Positions 1-11,754 are shown, counted from the stretch's first letter. The stretch is 64,000 nucleotides of DNA from Galaxea fascicularis (GCA_948470475.1 OX419337.1:2187123-2251122); one strand, 5' to 3'. Made by a program: numbers and translations. The notes: generated by a model from the sequence alone, not told the origin.

Positions 1-1375
1 AGACGAGAAAGTTACGAAGTCGCACAAAAAAAAAAATAACCGAAATCAATAAGGCATATCAGAAAATTGGAAATTTGTCCGAAAAAAAAAAGCCACGTTT
101 AAGACTTCCGAAAATAAAAGAGCTGTTAAGAACAAAAGGTGATTTGATCGCCTTCTGTGAGATGAAATCAAGTCTAGTCAGTTATCCACGGGTCAGTTTT
201 GAGTAAGTGAGCTGTGTCTTGCGATAAAGGTTTAACAGCAAGTTAATTTCAAGGATGTCAAAATTTAAAAAAAAACATTCCATCAAGGAAATGCGGAAAA
301 GATCAAAACTGAGGAAACAAAGAAAGAAGTCGATTTTGTTTTGGTGCTTAATACATTCTTGTGGGCCACAAACGTACAAACGTTTCAACAAAATAAAGTC
401 TGTAAAACAGAAGCTGCGAGAAGCATTTAATTGAGCTGACTTTCTACATTTCTAAGCGAAGAAATTAAAGATACTCTTAAGCCTATGCTGCCAACTACTC
501 AGACGGGGGTGACAACTCTAACAAACGCTGTTTGAGCAGTATGATGTGTAACTCAGAGCCGTCCCGAAAATTTCGCAAGTCCTTCCGATGGTTTTGAGAC
601 TTTTCCGAAAAATTTTAACCGCGCGATAGTAATGGCAATCGAGGAAGTATTCGAGTATTTATTTTATCAGTGTACATTTTGTGTAGGACATTTCTTGGAT
701 AAAGTAATTGAAATGAAATTCGTGTCCATTGTCCCGAGTTTTTACTGCAATGTCCCGGAATTATCTCTTGTTCCACCAAAGCTCTCTTAGTCTCCCGATT
801 CTCGGCAAAATCTCCAGATTCCCGAACTAATTTTGCTTTTCTCCCGAAACAGGCATTGTCAGAGATATCGATCACCTTGCGAGACACATATCTAATCGCC
901 GAGTTCATCGGAAATATTAGACAAAGGCCTTTCATTGTACAGGAAACTAATTACTCGATTTAAAAAAGTTGATGACACTCGTTAGCCGGAGTTGGCCTGC
1001 TCTTCATTTAATATTGTGACACTTTTCTGACATAAGGGTGTCAACCGCAACACCTCGTTGGGATCAAACGCGACAGCTCCCATAGCGTCTAGTCCGGGCC
1101 ATATAAATTCCTTGTACTAAAAGTACAAGGAATTGTATGGAGCTCTCCGGGGTACTTACAGTGGAAGCCGTGTGTGTCTTCTCATGCTTGTCCAAGAACC
1201 AAGATATTCATACAACTACAACTAATCCGAACAAGGTGACCTGAAGTCTACGTCAACTTTCAACCAACCAACTGAACTATTTTGCAGGCTGCAAAATAAA
1301 CATTCATGAAGATGGCAGCAAAATAGAACCTGCAAAGCAATAAGAAGTTCCCATTGAGCGATACAAAGCCAGACA
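1..1375. other. Intergenic, no supported gene
   Basis: AT-rich sequence with no open frame that resembles a known protein family. The only clear structure is a perfect hairpin at 1106-1134: 13-base arms (AATTCCTTGTACT and its complement) around a 3-base loop. Confidence 0.6.
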
Positions 1376-2345
1376 CTGGACGAAAAAATGGATTTACAGG
1401 GGTGACAAAGCAGTTGCAAATATGAATTAAAGGCCGCATTCGCACAACTTTGGTAACATTTACTTCAATTCAAATTACATATTTGCACCATATTTGCAAA
1501 GAAGACAAAGTCGGTAATGGCCGCGTTTTCTTAGCGTTTATTCGGTTTGGCAAATGTAAGGTATAAACAAAGATTTGTGAAACCCTTTTCGCCTGCAATA
1601 AATATATCGCAAAGATGGCATTTTCTCAGCTTTTCAAGGAAAGTAAATGTGTGGTAAAGGTCGTGGTTGCCTCCGTTTGCCACATTGCGCAAATGCGGTG
1701 TAAATACAACATTTACTCAACTTTGCTCGAGTTTGTCTCAAATGCAAAAGTAAAGTTTCCTCTTTGTTTAGTAACACCGCAAAGCTGGTAATGGCCGCAT
1801 TTAAATCCGTTTGCTATATCTCTTAAATGTGGTGTAAATCTACTACATTTGCTCGACATTGGTTGCGTTTGTCTCTGAAGCAAATGTCAAGTTTACTCTT
1901 TATTTACTGGCAAAACAAAAGCTGGTAATGGTCGCATTTGACTCCATTTGCTCCATGTCGCGAATGTGCTGTTAATGTAACATTTTCTCGAATTTGGTCG
2001 TGTTTGTTTTGAAGGAAAATGTCAAGTTTACGCTTTATTTAGTGGTGAAGCTAAGCTGTTAAAGCTCGAATTTGACTCTATATTTGCCTCGTCTCGCAAA
2101 CATGGTGCAAACGTACCACTTTCTCGACTTTGCTCTTGTTTGTCTCCATAGCAAATGTCAAATTTACTATTTGTATACTGGCGAAGCAAAGTAATGGTAA
2201 TGTTCGCATTTGACTCCGTTTGTCACCATTTGCCAAGTCTCTCAAATGTGGTGTAAATTTACTATTTGCTTGACTTCTCTCAGAAGCGAATTTCATGTTT
2301 ACGCTTATTGCATTGTGCAACCAAAGTGAAGCTGGTATAAAAATG
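1376..2345. repeat. Degenerate minisatellite, about 136-bp unit, about 6 copies
   Basis: A phrase related to GGTAATGGCCGCATTTGACT recurs near 1513, 1655, 1787, 1923, 2058 and 2195, spaced 132-142 bp. Each unit also carries CAAATGTGGTGTAAAT-like and CAAATGTCAAGTTTAC-like phrases. The left edge CACTGGACGAAAAA (about 1375) reappears reverse-complemented near 33290-33305, next to sequence rich in the same AAATTTGC words, so this is probably a dispersed element with an internal tandem array. Confidence 0.75.
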
Positions 2346-3765
2346 CCATTTCTTTGCACTGGATTTATAACCAAAGCAAATACTACACTCAATTGTCAGA
2401 ACAACATTGACAACAACAAAAAATGCGGATTGCTTCACAAAAAGGACATTGGCTCCCCTTCTTATCAAACATACTATACGACATATTCAAAGCAGACATC
2501 CAACCATTTATTTGTATCTCTTTTAAAACAACAATCATAATTATAATTACGTCTTGCAACAATGATATTCAATGTACTTTACATGCATGCAACAGTACAT
2601 AATGTACACACTATTTCACAGTTAGTTACTTATAATAATAATTATTTTTTCAGCATAAGTTGCATGACTCCTCTATAATTTCCAAGTGAAACAACACTAC
2701 ATTAATTTAATGATTGAAATTACTCATAATACAATAATAAATACTATAATCTGTGATTAAAAAGAGTAAATTAACTTGATTAATCGAGTTCTTCAGGGTA
2801 TAACTACAATGTAGCTAACCTGCTTTGAAGCTCGATACATTAATTAAAATAATGAGTCTATCAAACTCTCTATCAAAGAAAAAAAGCAATTGCATATATA
2901 ACTGTTTAAATGTTGGATGTCTAATGACACTTTCCCTTTTACAATCTTTGAAATTCATAACTTCTTCTCTTTAATTAAAAAAAGTATTCAAATTGTGTAA
3001 CTTAAGTAAAACAACCTAAATCAAAGCATGTGAAACTTGGAAACTGGCCTACTGAATAGTCACGTAAGATAGTTTGTCACTCGAGTAAGCAACTAAGAAA
3101 GTTAGCAAACGTTTGTTCTATTTTCCAACGCAGTTGAATAATAAATAACTTATCCAATGGTTAAATATGCAGTATTGTGGGATATTCTTACTCATCTCTT
3201 AACATTAAGCTGTGAATTACAGGCATCATATTATATCTTAATATTTCATGTGAACACCAATAAAATACCTGAGTGAGCTTTTGAGTCTTCACACATGAAA
3301 CTGCAGTTTTCACCAAGTTCAACTTTTGGCAAATGAACTAAAATAGTTTGGTATTTCATTGGTGTTTATTTACAGGTCAAAATTGAATTCAGGTTAAAAA
3401 TTTTTAACCTAGGTTGATTTTCAATTTCCTTTGTCCTTTAGACCTAATTATTCATGAATCAGGGCTAGAAGACAAAGGAATTTGAGAATCAATTAACCTA
3501 AGTTAAAAAATGTTTTAGACTCATGAATTCAAAATTTTGTCATGCTGATCCCTTACCTTAACTCTAATGATGCCCTTCTTTTTTATAACAGCAAGACCAA
3601 TAGTTTTTTGTTTATTCAGACTACTAACAGTTTGAAATACTTTCCATTAAATCATTTTAGCTAACTTTGCACTTAAGCTACAGACTACCAAAAACAAGGA
3701 AGATTCAGAGTTGGAATTAATTTTACAGAATCCCTGACTCTTATTTGAAATTGCATTTAACGTCA
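2346..3765. other. AT-rich intergenic, no supported gene
   Basis: No credible coding frame. An imperfect inverted repeat with arms of about 35 bp lies at roughly 3403-3436 and 3470-3510; both arms contain AACCTA and a CCTTTGTC/GACAAAGG phrase. It looks like a small palindromic transposon remnant. Confidence 0.5.
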
Positions 3766-5898
3766 TAACCCATTTAAGTCCAATGCGCCCCCATGCGCCC
3801 TGGCAGACCGACGTGCCTTCTGCCGCCTGTGACGCCATCAGTTTGAACGGGCAAGCATAGTTTTGTTGACTAACGTGTTTATCATAGCGAGATCTTTGAA
3901 ACCATACCAGATTGAGCATGATTCAGTCAAGGGAGCCAAACATAAAGGCAAAAAACCAAGCGACATGAATGCAAAAATTCCTATAAAAATCTGCCCCCAC
4001 CACCCACTTATCTTTCCTTTCATCTAATCCTAGGATCCTAAACGCTTTTCCAGAACTTTTTCCCATCAAAACAAAGCCCACTCAATACCCAGCAAAAGCC
4101 CAAAAAAAATGAGGCAAAAAGAATGGGAAAAGAGGGAAGAAGAGAAAGCGAAAAGCAAAAGTCAAGACTGCTGTGCCACTTTTCAACCCAAAAACTATCT
4201 CGAAATTTTGCTTTCTGCGCATGCCCGTACTCTGAAAGCTAATGTTTTGCATGTGGAGCAGAAGGCCGCGTAGTGCACGACTTGTCAACGGTTTTGTGGT
4301 GAGTTCTAGCTCTTAATTGCTAGATAGTGGCAAGAAAATGACTCGACTAGCTTGAAAACGTGATTTTCGGCGAAAGTTCCAGATGCCAATGGGTTATACA
4401 AAGTGCCAAGTTTTTTGGACAAAATCCGCTTTTCAGCATAAAACAACCAAATCTGGCCTTAAGATGCCTTGTGGGGTGAAAATGTTGCCAAAACACGATT
4501 TCCAGGTTTTTGGGATAACCCATTTAAGTCCAATGCGCCCCCATGCGCCCTGGCAGACCGACGTGCCTTCTGCCGCCTGTGACGCCATCAGTTTGAACGG
4601 GCAAGCATAGTTTTGTTGACTAACGTGTTTATCATAGCGAGATCTTTGAAACCATACCAGATTGAGCATGATTCAGTCAAGGGAGCCAAACATAAAGGCA
4701 AAAAACCAAGCGACATGAATGCAAAAATTCCTATAAAAATCTGCCCCCACCACCCACTTATCTTTCCTTTCATCTAATCCTAGGATCCTAAACGCTTTTC
4801 CAGAACTTTTTCCCATCAAAACAAAGCCCACTCAATACCCAGCAAAAGCCCAAAAAAAATGAGGCAAAAAGAATGGGAAAAGAGGGAAGAAGAGAAAGCG
4901 AAAAGCAAAAGTCAAGACTGCTGTGCCACTTTTCAACCCAAAAACTATCTCGAAATTTTGCTTTCTGCGCATGCCCGTACTCTGAAAGCTAATGTTTTGC
5001 ATGTGGAGCAGAAGGCCGCGTAGTGCACGACTTGTCAACGGTTTTGTGGTGAGTTCTAGCTCTTAATTGCTAGATAGTGGCAAGAAAATGACTCGACTAG
5101 CTTGAAAACGTGATTTTCGGCGAAAGTTCCAGATGCCAATGGGATTTATACAAAGTGCCAAGTTTTTTGGACAAAATCCGCTTTTCAGCATAAAACAACC
5201 AAATCTGGCCTTAAGATGCCTTGTGGGGTGAAAATGTTGCCAAAACACGATTTCCAGGTTTTTGGGATAACCCATTTAAGTCCAATGCGCCCCCATGCGC
5301 CCTGGCAGACCGACGTGCCTTCTGCCGCCTGTGACGCCATCAGTTTGAACGGGCAAGCATAGTTTTGTTGACTAACGTGTTTATCATAGCGAGATCTTTG
5401 AAACCATACCAGATTGAGCATGATTCAGTCAAGGGAGCCAAACATAAAGGCAAAAAACCAAGCGACATGAATGCAAAAATTCCTATAAAAATCTGCCCCC
5501 ACCACCCACTTATCTTTCCTTTCATCTAATCCTAGGATCCTAAACGCTTTTCCAGAACTTTTTCCCATCAAAACAAAGCCCACTCAATACCCAGCAAAAG
5601 CCCAAAAAAAATGAGGCAAAAAGAATGGGAAAAGAGGGAAGAAGAGAAAGCGAAAAGCAAAAGTCAAGACTGCTGTGCCACTTTTCAACCCAAAAACTAT
5701 CTCGAAATTTTGCTTTCTGCGCATGCCCGTACTCTGAAAGCTAATGTTTTGCATGTGGAGCAGAAGGCCGCGTAGTGCACGACTTGTCAACGGTTTTGTG
5801 GTGAGTTCTAGCTCTTAATTGCTAGATAGTGGCAAGAAAATGACTCGACTAGCTTGAAAACGTGATTTTCGGCGAAAGTTCCAGATGCCAATGGGTTA
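3766..5898. repeat. Three near-identical tandem copies of a 750-bp unit containing a TAACCCATT-ended element
   Basis: The phrase TAACCCATTTAAGTCC starts at 3766, 4516 and 5268, giving periods of 750 and 752 bp. Inside each unit a block of about 630 bp begins with TAACCCATT and ends with its complement AATGGGTTA (the middle copy has a 2-bp insertion there). The blocks are separated by a spacer of about 120 bp (about 4396-4515 and 5147-5267). Copies are almost base-identical, so the amplification is recent. The short reading frames inside repeat identically in each copy and look non-coding. Confidence 0.93.
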
Positions 5899-6427
5899 AA
5901 GAATTTTAAAAAAAGGGAATGAAAAATTCAATAATATTGATTTTCAGCAGGATGCAGTAGTAGGCCTATACATAAAAATAATGAAATAGTGTACTCTACA
6001 CTTGTCATTTCTCATTCATTCTCAACAGGTTTAGAGTACATTGTACATGTAACTTAAGACTTTCACTCTAAAGTTATGTGAAAATTTCTGATGTTAGAAA
6101 CCTTCATGTCTACCAATATTACTTGAAATCATTTCTAGAAGCACTGGGTATTATTCATCCTTTAAACAATAAATGTGTTTTTAAAAGTCATGAGTAGAGT
6201 AGAGGAGTGCTGTAAATGGACGTCAAATATTCCTCTGCAATCTCAAAGTCTTCTTTTATCTACTATTTTTTTGTATTATCGTGCTTGTTGGCTTTGTTTT
6301 TGTTTCTTTTAGACAGTCTTTGGATAAAATCAGAACTTTAAAAAAGCATGCAACTATGCCAGTGCAAAGGCAGGTGCATCGTCAGGAGCAGGGCGACTTG
6401 ACACAACACCTTCCCTTCTCCTCTGCA
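5899..6427. other. Intergenic, no supported feature
   Basis: No recognisable gene, repeat or RNA was seen in this stretch. Confidence 0.5.
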
Positions 6428-8711
6428 CTACATGTTGATGCTTTTTTCACCCCTCCTACGCATGGCCTTTTTATCTAAACGGCACATCACCTGTACCAGC
6501 TCATTGCTTCTCCATGGGAGAGTTGAGACAACAAACACTTCCCTGCGAGGTTGCTGGGGGTCAGAGTTGTCATCATCTTCATGCTCTGAGCCAGACTCTG
6601 ACATGGAGTGCTCTGAGGACATGTAATCTGTTGTCATTAGTTGGGAATAAAGTTCCCTTTGCTCAGCTGTAAAGCTTGTTGATGTGCTCAGTGCTTTTAA
6701 TCTTTGATTCTTTTTCTGGGGAAAAAATGATTCAAGCAAGCAAAAACTAAGTGTCAAATTCACTCAAAATTAGCTAATATGAGAGTTTAAAGCATTTCAT
6801 AATTAAGTTTGTTAACACACACTGATAAATATTTATTTAGTCAGCTTGTTGATGACAGTTTTGTTTGCTTTGGAAATAAAGTTTATTTTGAGCATAGTAG
6901 TAAATGAAGGGGTGAGTGAAATAAAGCCGCAAATCTTGCGACTTCTGATCAGTTTGATCAGGAGTCATCTTAGTAGGGCCTTACTCCTAACATTATTCTG
7001 AATCAAGCCCTACAGCTGTAAGTGACTCCTGATCTGAAGCCAAATTGTTACATGAGCATATACAAGACAAACTGGAAGGAGAATCTAGCAGTTGATCAGA
7101 AGTCGCTGAGGGCTTTATTCCACTCACCTGTTCTCAAATGAGACAGGTAGTAACTTATTCTGTATCATAAACAACTAATAAAGAAGCCTCAACTGTGCTC
7201 TGTTCTGATCTAAAACACTTGGGAAGCAGCTACAACACTTACGAAATAAGGAGAAACACTTGACCTCCTCCCTCCCCCCACCCCTACTGCTTTACAACAG
7301 AACACCCACAGCACAATCAATGTTTCTTCATTTGTAATAAAATTATTGTCATTTTAGAGATAGTTGATTGATGTCCATGCAGTACTGCTTGCTAACTCAA
7401 ACTCCAAAAAGAACTTTAAAGCAGTTCGAATTAGTGGAAATCCATCTTAGCTAACAGTAAATCACCCAGAAACTACTTCAGTGGAAACATGTTTGAGAAC
7501 AATAAGTTGACTGGAAGTTTGAGTTAGCACAGTCCCATCCTTTTTTGGCTCAAGATAAAAATAGGCCATATTCGTATTCTCGGTATTGAACTGGATCTAG
7601 CATGAAGTGGAGGCTCTTGCGGGGGAATACATTTACATGTACATAAGAAAAGATTCCCCCGCAAGAGCCTCCACTTCATGCTAGATCCAGTTCAATACTG
7701 AGAATACGAATATGGCCTATTACTATTTGCATTGAATCCCTAATATTCATGCATAAAGTTTAAAGATTGGGCAAAGGCCATCACTCACAATATGCACCAA
7801 ATTAAGATCTCACAATTAAAATGTCCAAGTAAAACTGCTGAATAATTTCGCAAAAACTACTGCCTGCAATTTGGTTCAACAATATCAATCGTGGTCACTC
7901 AGCACCGTCCATAAAGTTTAAAGATCGGGCAAAGGCCATCACTCATAATATGCACCAAATTAAGATCTCACGATTAAAAGTTCAAGTAAAACTGCTGAAT
8001 TATTTTCGTGTAAACTACTGCCTGCAATTTGGTTTAATAATAAATTGTGGTCACTCAGCATGGTCCATAAAGTTTAAAGATCGGGCAAAGGCCATCACTC
8101 ACAATATGCCCCAAATTGAGATCTCACAATAATAATATTCAAGTAAAACTGTTGAATTATTTTTCTGAAAACTACTGCCTGCAATTTGGTTCAATGTTAT
8201 AAGTTGTGGTCACTCAGCATGGTCCATAAAGTTTGAAGATCAGGCAAGCGTCACCACTCACAAGATAAACGAAATTAGTTTTTTATGAAGTGTTACACAT
8301 ACTTTTGCAGTCCCTCTAGCTTTGCATGCTTTAATTCAAAACCAACGTTGTTTATACATTGGAACCATGTTAATAAGACCAAATCTTGGTAGCTTTCACA
8401 GGGTGTGCCAGACACAAAAATATTAAACTGCACAATTAAAAAGTAGTTGCAATTAATAATACAAACTGACTTACTGTGAGCTCTTGCAGCGCAGCGACTG
8501 GTGTGAAATTTGACAGAGGAGGAGGAGTAGCTTTAGTTAATCGGCGATTTTCGCGTAGCGTTCCAGCAGTAGATGATGTGGATGCTCTGTCCATTTCCAG
8601 CTCTTCGTGATCACTCTCCGCCAAGGAATTCGAGGAATAAACGCGGCCTACAGCTCGTTCTGTAAGGTTATTACCTGATCGGTTGCTGGACGTCCGATTA
8701 AATTTAGAATT
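6428..8711 (-). CDS. Two-exon gene of unknown function, possibly 5'-partial
   Basis: I do not recognise the product. The upstream exon (about 8711 down to 8475) ends in codon ACA followed by a GTAAGT donor. The downstream exon starts at 6715 after a TTTTCCCCAG acceptor and runs to a stop at 6428. Both junctions are phase 0, so the two frames join directly. The protein is polar: a Ser/Asn-rich first part, then an acidic Ser/Asp/Glu stretch, then a C-terminal segment with PWRSNEL and a basic KKAMRRR tail. The upstream exon may itself start at a splice acceptor (AAGCAG before AATTC at about 8712), so the true start may be further upstream. The intron holds a hairpin element and a tandem repeat. 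A transposon-related origin cannot be excluded. Confidence 0.5.
7561..7720. mobile_element. Palindromic mini-element with 68-bp arms
   Basis: Arms at 7561-7628 and 7653-7720 are reverse complements with about one mismatch, around a 24-bp loop. Both outer ends read ATAGGCCATATTCG. It would fold into a very stable hairpin; a fold-back transposon is the simplest reading. Confidence 0.88.
7753..8270. repeat. Tandem repeat, about 158-bp unit, 3.3 copies
   Basis: ATAAAGTTTAAAGATCGGGC-like units start at 7753, 7911, 8067 and 8226 (spacings 158, 156 and 159). Each contains CTACTGCCTGCAATTTGGTT and ends GTGGTCACTCAGCA. Confidence 0.9.
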
Positions 8712-9236
8712 CTGCTTTAATACGGTGCTTACTAGGCTTATTGGGAGCCAGTCGTACCATTTTCGATGTATTAAACGTACGTAACTAAAGTGAGCTTTCG
8801 AAGAACCAGGCGAACGAGAGAAAGGACGAACTAGCCAGCCGCGTGAATTCAAAAACAACAGTTATCCGTTTCTCTGTCAACACTTTCAGCTTGAGCCAAT
8901 GCAAGGTCAAAGCGTTTTCCACGTGAGAGTCGCGCAGGCCTGGCCTGTCAATGGATCACCGCTGACTGGCAGTCAGTTGATACGTACACAAGTTTCGAAT
9001 TCACCCTTCATTATCACTATGAATCCAACAACTAAAGATACTTTAAAGATTCAGTGAAACACAAGGTCATTAGATTTAAGCATTAGTTATCATTATGCAT
9101 TATCTCACGTGAACCAGTTTACAAGACTGTGAATAAACTCCAGAACAATCATTGGCTGAAACAGTCTGACGTCGTTAGCCAGCGGTCGACATACATGTAG
9201 GTACATTATGACCCCATACACGACGCCTCACCTTAA

Positions 9237-9269
9237 TTTTGGCGCACTTTACTTTGTTTCGGCGGGAAA
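9237..9269 (+). promoter_or_regulatory. Two E2F-like sites upstream of the kinase start
   Basis: TTTTGGCGC at 9237-9245 and TTTCGGCGGGAAA at 9257-9269 both resemble E2F/DP binding sites. They lie 50-80 bp before the ATG at 9319. The match is by motif only, and no transcription start is known. Confidence 0.4.
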
Positions 9270-9727
9270 GAGTTGAGTGTCTTGGTCAAAGCTCGTTCCT
9301 TAACCGTCGTATTATTTCATGGAAGGCAATCAAACAGACGGAAGCCCTTTTAAATGGAGAGAGAATACCGCTAGCGAGCGTCATCGTGTGAGAAATAAAA
9401 GAAAGAAGAGGAAGGCAATGACGAGTATGAGCTCAAAGCGAATGCAGTCATGGAGGGTCTCGCCGAACGATTGCGGAAAGAAACGAAGCAAAAACAGTGA
9501 CTGCTTTTCCTCGGACGGAAGTACTATATTTAAAATTGAAGGTAAACAAAGCCTTATTACTTCTAAAGGAAAGTCGACAACTACTATCTGCCTCTCGATT
9601 TGGGACGCGGACAAAGGTAAAGGTGATGTTCAGTCCGTGATGCGGACTCTAAAGAATTTGTTTACGTTTTCGTTTTCTTCAAGTAAGACGTCACAAAGTG
9701 TAACATTTCAAAACTATTTACATGGAA

Positions 9728-9867
9728 ATGATTATTAATGATGGTAAGGTGTAATATGCCCGTGAGAATGATGATATGCTAGTCGCTTGGCAACGGGCGA
9801 AGGGACAACTGAAAAGAAATCAGAGTCCCAGGCAGGAATCGAACCTACAACCTCCGTAACACCGGTT
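9728..9867 (-). mobile_element. SINE-like insertion with tRNA-type box B
   Basis: The minus strand carries GGTTCGATTCC, the consensus of a tRNA promoter B box, within TGTAGGTTCGATTCCTGCC. The 140-bp insert is bounded by a perfect 14-bp direct repeat, CTATTTACATGGAA, at 9714-9727 and 9868-9881. This fits a 5'-truncated tRNA-derived SINE. It lies in intron 1 of the kinase gene. Confidence 0.7.
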
Positions 9868-10608
9868 CTATTTACATGGAATTAATCTTTTGGATGTGAA
9901 GCGTTGGGAATAGAGTTTAAAACGCCTCAAAGGGCAGGTAAGCGGTACGTAACCAATAGCATTCGCATTCCATCATATGAGGCTCATAGACAGTAAATCC
10001 AAACAAAAACATAAACATTATTTCGTCAGCCGTTGTTACCATGGCAACGATAGTTGAGGGTTATTCAGAGGCACATTTAAACTTCTGGCACCTCAGTTTT
10101 TTCAACATGACCTTTTGGGATTATTTTGGAAAAAATGTACAAGCAAATAAAGTCTATTTATTTTGGCGATTGTTGCATTTTGTAGGCAAACATCAAAACT
10201 AAACAAAGTCTTAAAAAAGTCTGTATGTATAATGGATGCTATAATGGCTACATTTTAATGTTCCCAATATTTTCAGCAGTAATGGGTCCACGTAGTTCCA
10301 CAATACTATCAATGAAGCATTACTGGTTGTTCACTGACATGTACCCTTTTCCCTTTGTTTCAGTTGTTTTCCTTGGCTGGCACAGGAGTTTCTTCTAATC
10401 TTTCTGAAATTGAGTGGCATCACTTGATGTCTCCAAAACATAAAGAGGGCCATGAAATAGAGGTTCAACTTGGACAAGTGGTATTTGGTCAGTGTGTAAA
10501 AAAGTATTACAAGGGCATTCTAGTGGCTGGCATCTCAGGATATCAGAAATGAAGCCACCACTATGGCACAATGCTCTGATGTATCAATACCTCACATGTT
10601 TGGTGTAA

Positions 10609-10614
10609 ATTTCA
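10609..10614. repeat. Polinton target-site duplication, left copy (ATTTCA)
   Basis: ATTTCA lies immediately outside the left terminal repeat and is repeated exactly at 29636-29641. Six base pairs is the usual Polinton target duplication length. Confidence 0.93.
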
Positions 10615-10907
10615 AGTAGTACTATGGGCCCCCCTAGGGCCTCGGCACGCGACCCCCCTTTGGGACCAATCAGAACGCAGAAAAAAAGTCACGTGGTAAC
10701 TGCTCATTTGCATAAATTAGCATATATGCAAATGAGGTATGTTTTCTCCATACGCGACAAGAAACACACAAACGGATGAACGTTTTTCAAACATAGTGGA
10801 AGGAACATGGTTGACTTGCGCCTGGCACGCTGGCGGTCGCGGCGGAGACTGGCACCTGGCACGCTGGCGGTCGCGGCGGAGACTTGGACTTGACACGCGG
10901 GTGGTCG
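10615..10907 (+). repeat. Left terminal inverted repeat of the Polinton, 293 bp
   Basis: It starts AGTAGTACTATGGGCC and matches the reverse complement of 29377-29635 almost base for base. It is 34 bp longer than the right copy because a unit beginning CTGGCACGCTGGCGGTCGCG is present twice (about 10821-10888) against once on the right. Confidence 0.95.
10676..10736. promoter_or_regulatory. CCAAT box, CACGTG box and octamer palindrome in the left terminal repeat
   Basis: CCAATCAG is at 10676-10683, CACGTG at 10690-10695, and two 12-bp arms CTCATTTGCATA and TATGCAAATGAG at 10703-10714 and 10725-10736. Each arm contains an ATTTGCAT octamer, the POU-factor consensus. The same set occurs in the right repeat (arms at 29514-29525 and 29536-29547). 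These could be promoter or replication-origin elements; function is inferred from motif only. Confidence 0.5.
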
Positions 10908-10951
10908 GTGGCATAAGGTCAATATGAGCCCGCGATGTCACAACTACTTCC

Positions 10952-11523
10952 GGTCAGCGGTATCCCACCCCACCCAGGGGGTGATTTGGATACGTCATGT
11001 AACACGTCACGAAGTGTCCCCCTCTGAGAAAGAGGGGCCTGCGAGGTTATTTCCACTTGGGGTCAGTGGCATCCCATCTCAACCCAGGGGGTGATTTGGA
11101 TACGTCATGTAACACGTCACGAAGTGTCCCCCTTTGAGAAAGAGGGGCCTGCGAGGTTATTTCCACTTGGGGTCAGTGGCATCCCATCTCAACCCAGGGG
11201 GTGGTTTGGATGCATCATGTAGGAGGTCACGAAGTGTCCCCACCTAAGAAAGAGAAGCCCGGTAGGCTATTTCCACTCGGAGTCAGTGGTATCCCACCCC
11301 ACCCAGGGAGGTGCATTGTTGATGCATCATGTAAGAATTCACGAAGTGTCCCCCTCTAAGAAATAGGGGCCTGCGAGGTTATTTCCACATGGAGTCAGTG
11401 GCATTCCACCCCACCTAGGGAGGTGTGTCGATGCATCATGTAAGAGGTCACGAAGTGTCCCCCTCTGAGAAATAGGGGCCTGCGAGGTTATTTCCACTTG
11501 GGGTCCGTAGCATCCCACCTTCA
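10952..11523. repeat. Left subterminal tandem repeats, about 110-bp unit, five copies plus a partial
   Basis: Units starting GGTCAGTGGCATCCCA-like occur at 10952, 11061, 11171, 11280, 11392 and partially at 11502 (spacings 109, 110, 109, 112, 110). Each contains CACGAAGTGTCCCC and TGCGAGGTTATTTCCAC. They lie just inside the left terminal repeat. Confidence 0.95.
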
Positions 11524-11754
11524 CATGTTGAGGTGTCCGGGGATTGGGGCAGGTCTTCCAAATCCAGGTGGGGGATGCCCAAGTCTTGCAAGCAGGTCTT
11601 TTTCGCGCGGAGCCCCCTTTAAAGGCCACCACGGGTTTGTCCGGAGTGTTGTGTCGGACGTAGAGGCGGGCCAGATCGGTTTTGAGCTGACTTTGAGGTC
11701 GGGCCTCTTTATCCGGCGAAGGGTAAAAGGGGAGGCCCGTGCTGGACGCTGCAT
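11521..11754 (-). CDS. Weak candidate ORF at the left end of the Polinton, 77 codons
   Basis: This ATG-started frame ends at the edge of the tandem repeats. It is Arg/Pro-rich, has no recognised domain and no TATA box. A longer alternative frame over the same DNA lacks an ATG and runs into the repeats. It is kept only as a possibility. Confidence 0.15.
   Translation of the reverse strand: MQRPARASPFTLRRIKRPDLKVSSKPIWPASTSDTTLRTNPWWPLKGAPREKDLLARLGHPPPGFGRPAPIPGHLNM

Noticed and set aside
3838..5790. Repeated 61-, 68- and 78-codon frames
   Set aside because: They recur identically because the DNA unit is triplicated; none has start context or protein-like composition.
9728..9867. A functional tRNA gene
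   Set aside because: Only the B-box part is present; there is no box A, anticodon arm or acceptor stem, and it is flanked by a retroposition duplication.
10615..10620. Alternative Polinton boundary with the terminus at TACTATGGG
   Set aside because: That boundary gives no matching flanks; moving the end to AGTAGTACTATGGG gives an exact ATTTCA duplication and the usual 5'-AG.
10952..11523. Possible CRISPR-like array
   Set aside because: Whole 110-bp units repeat without variable spacers, in a eukaryotic element.
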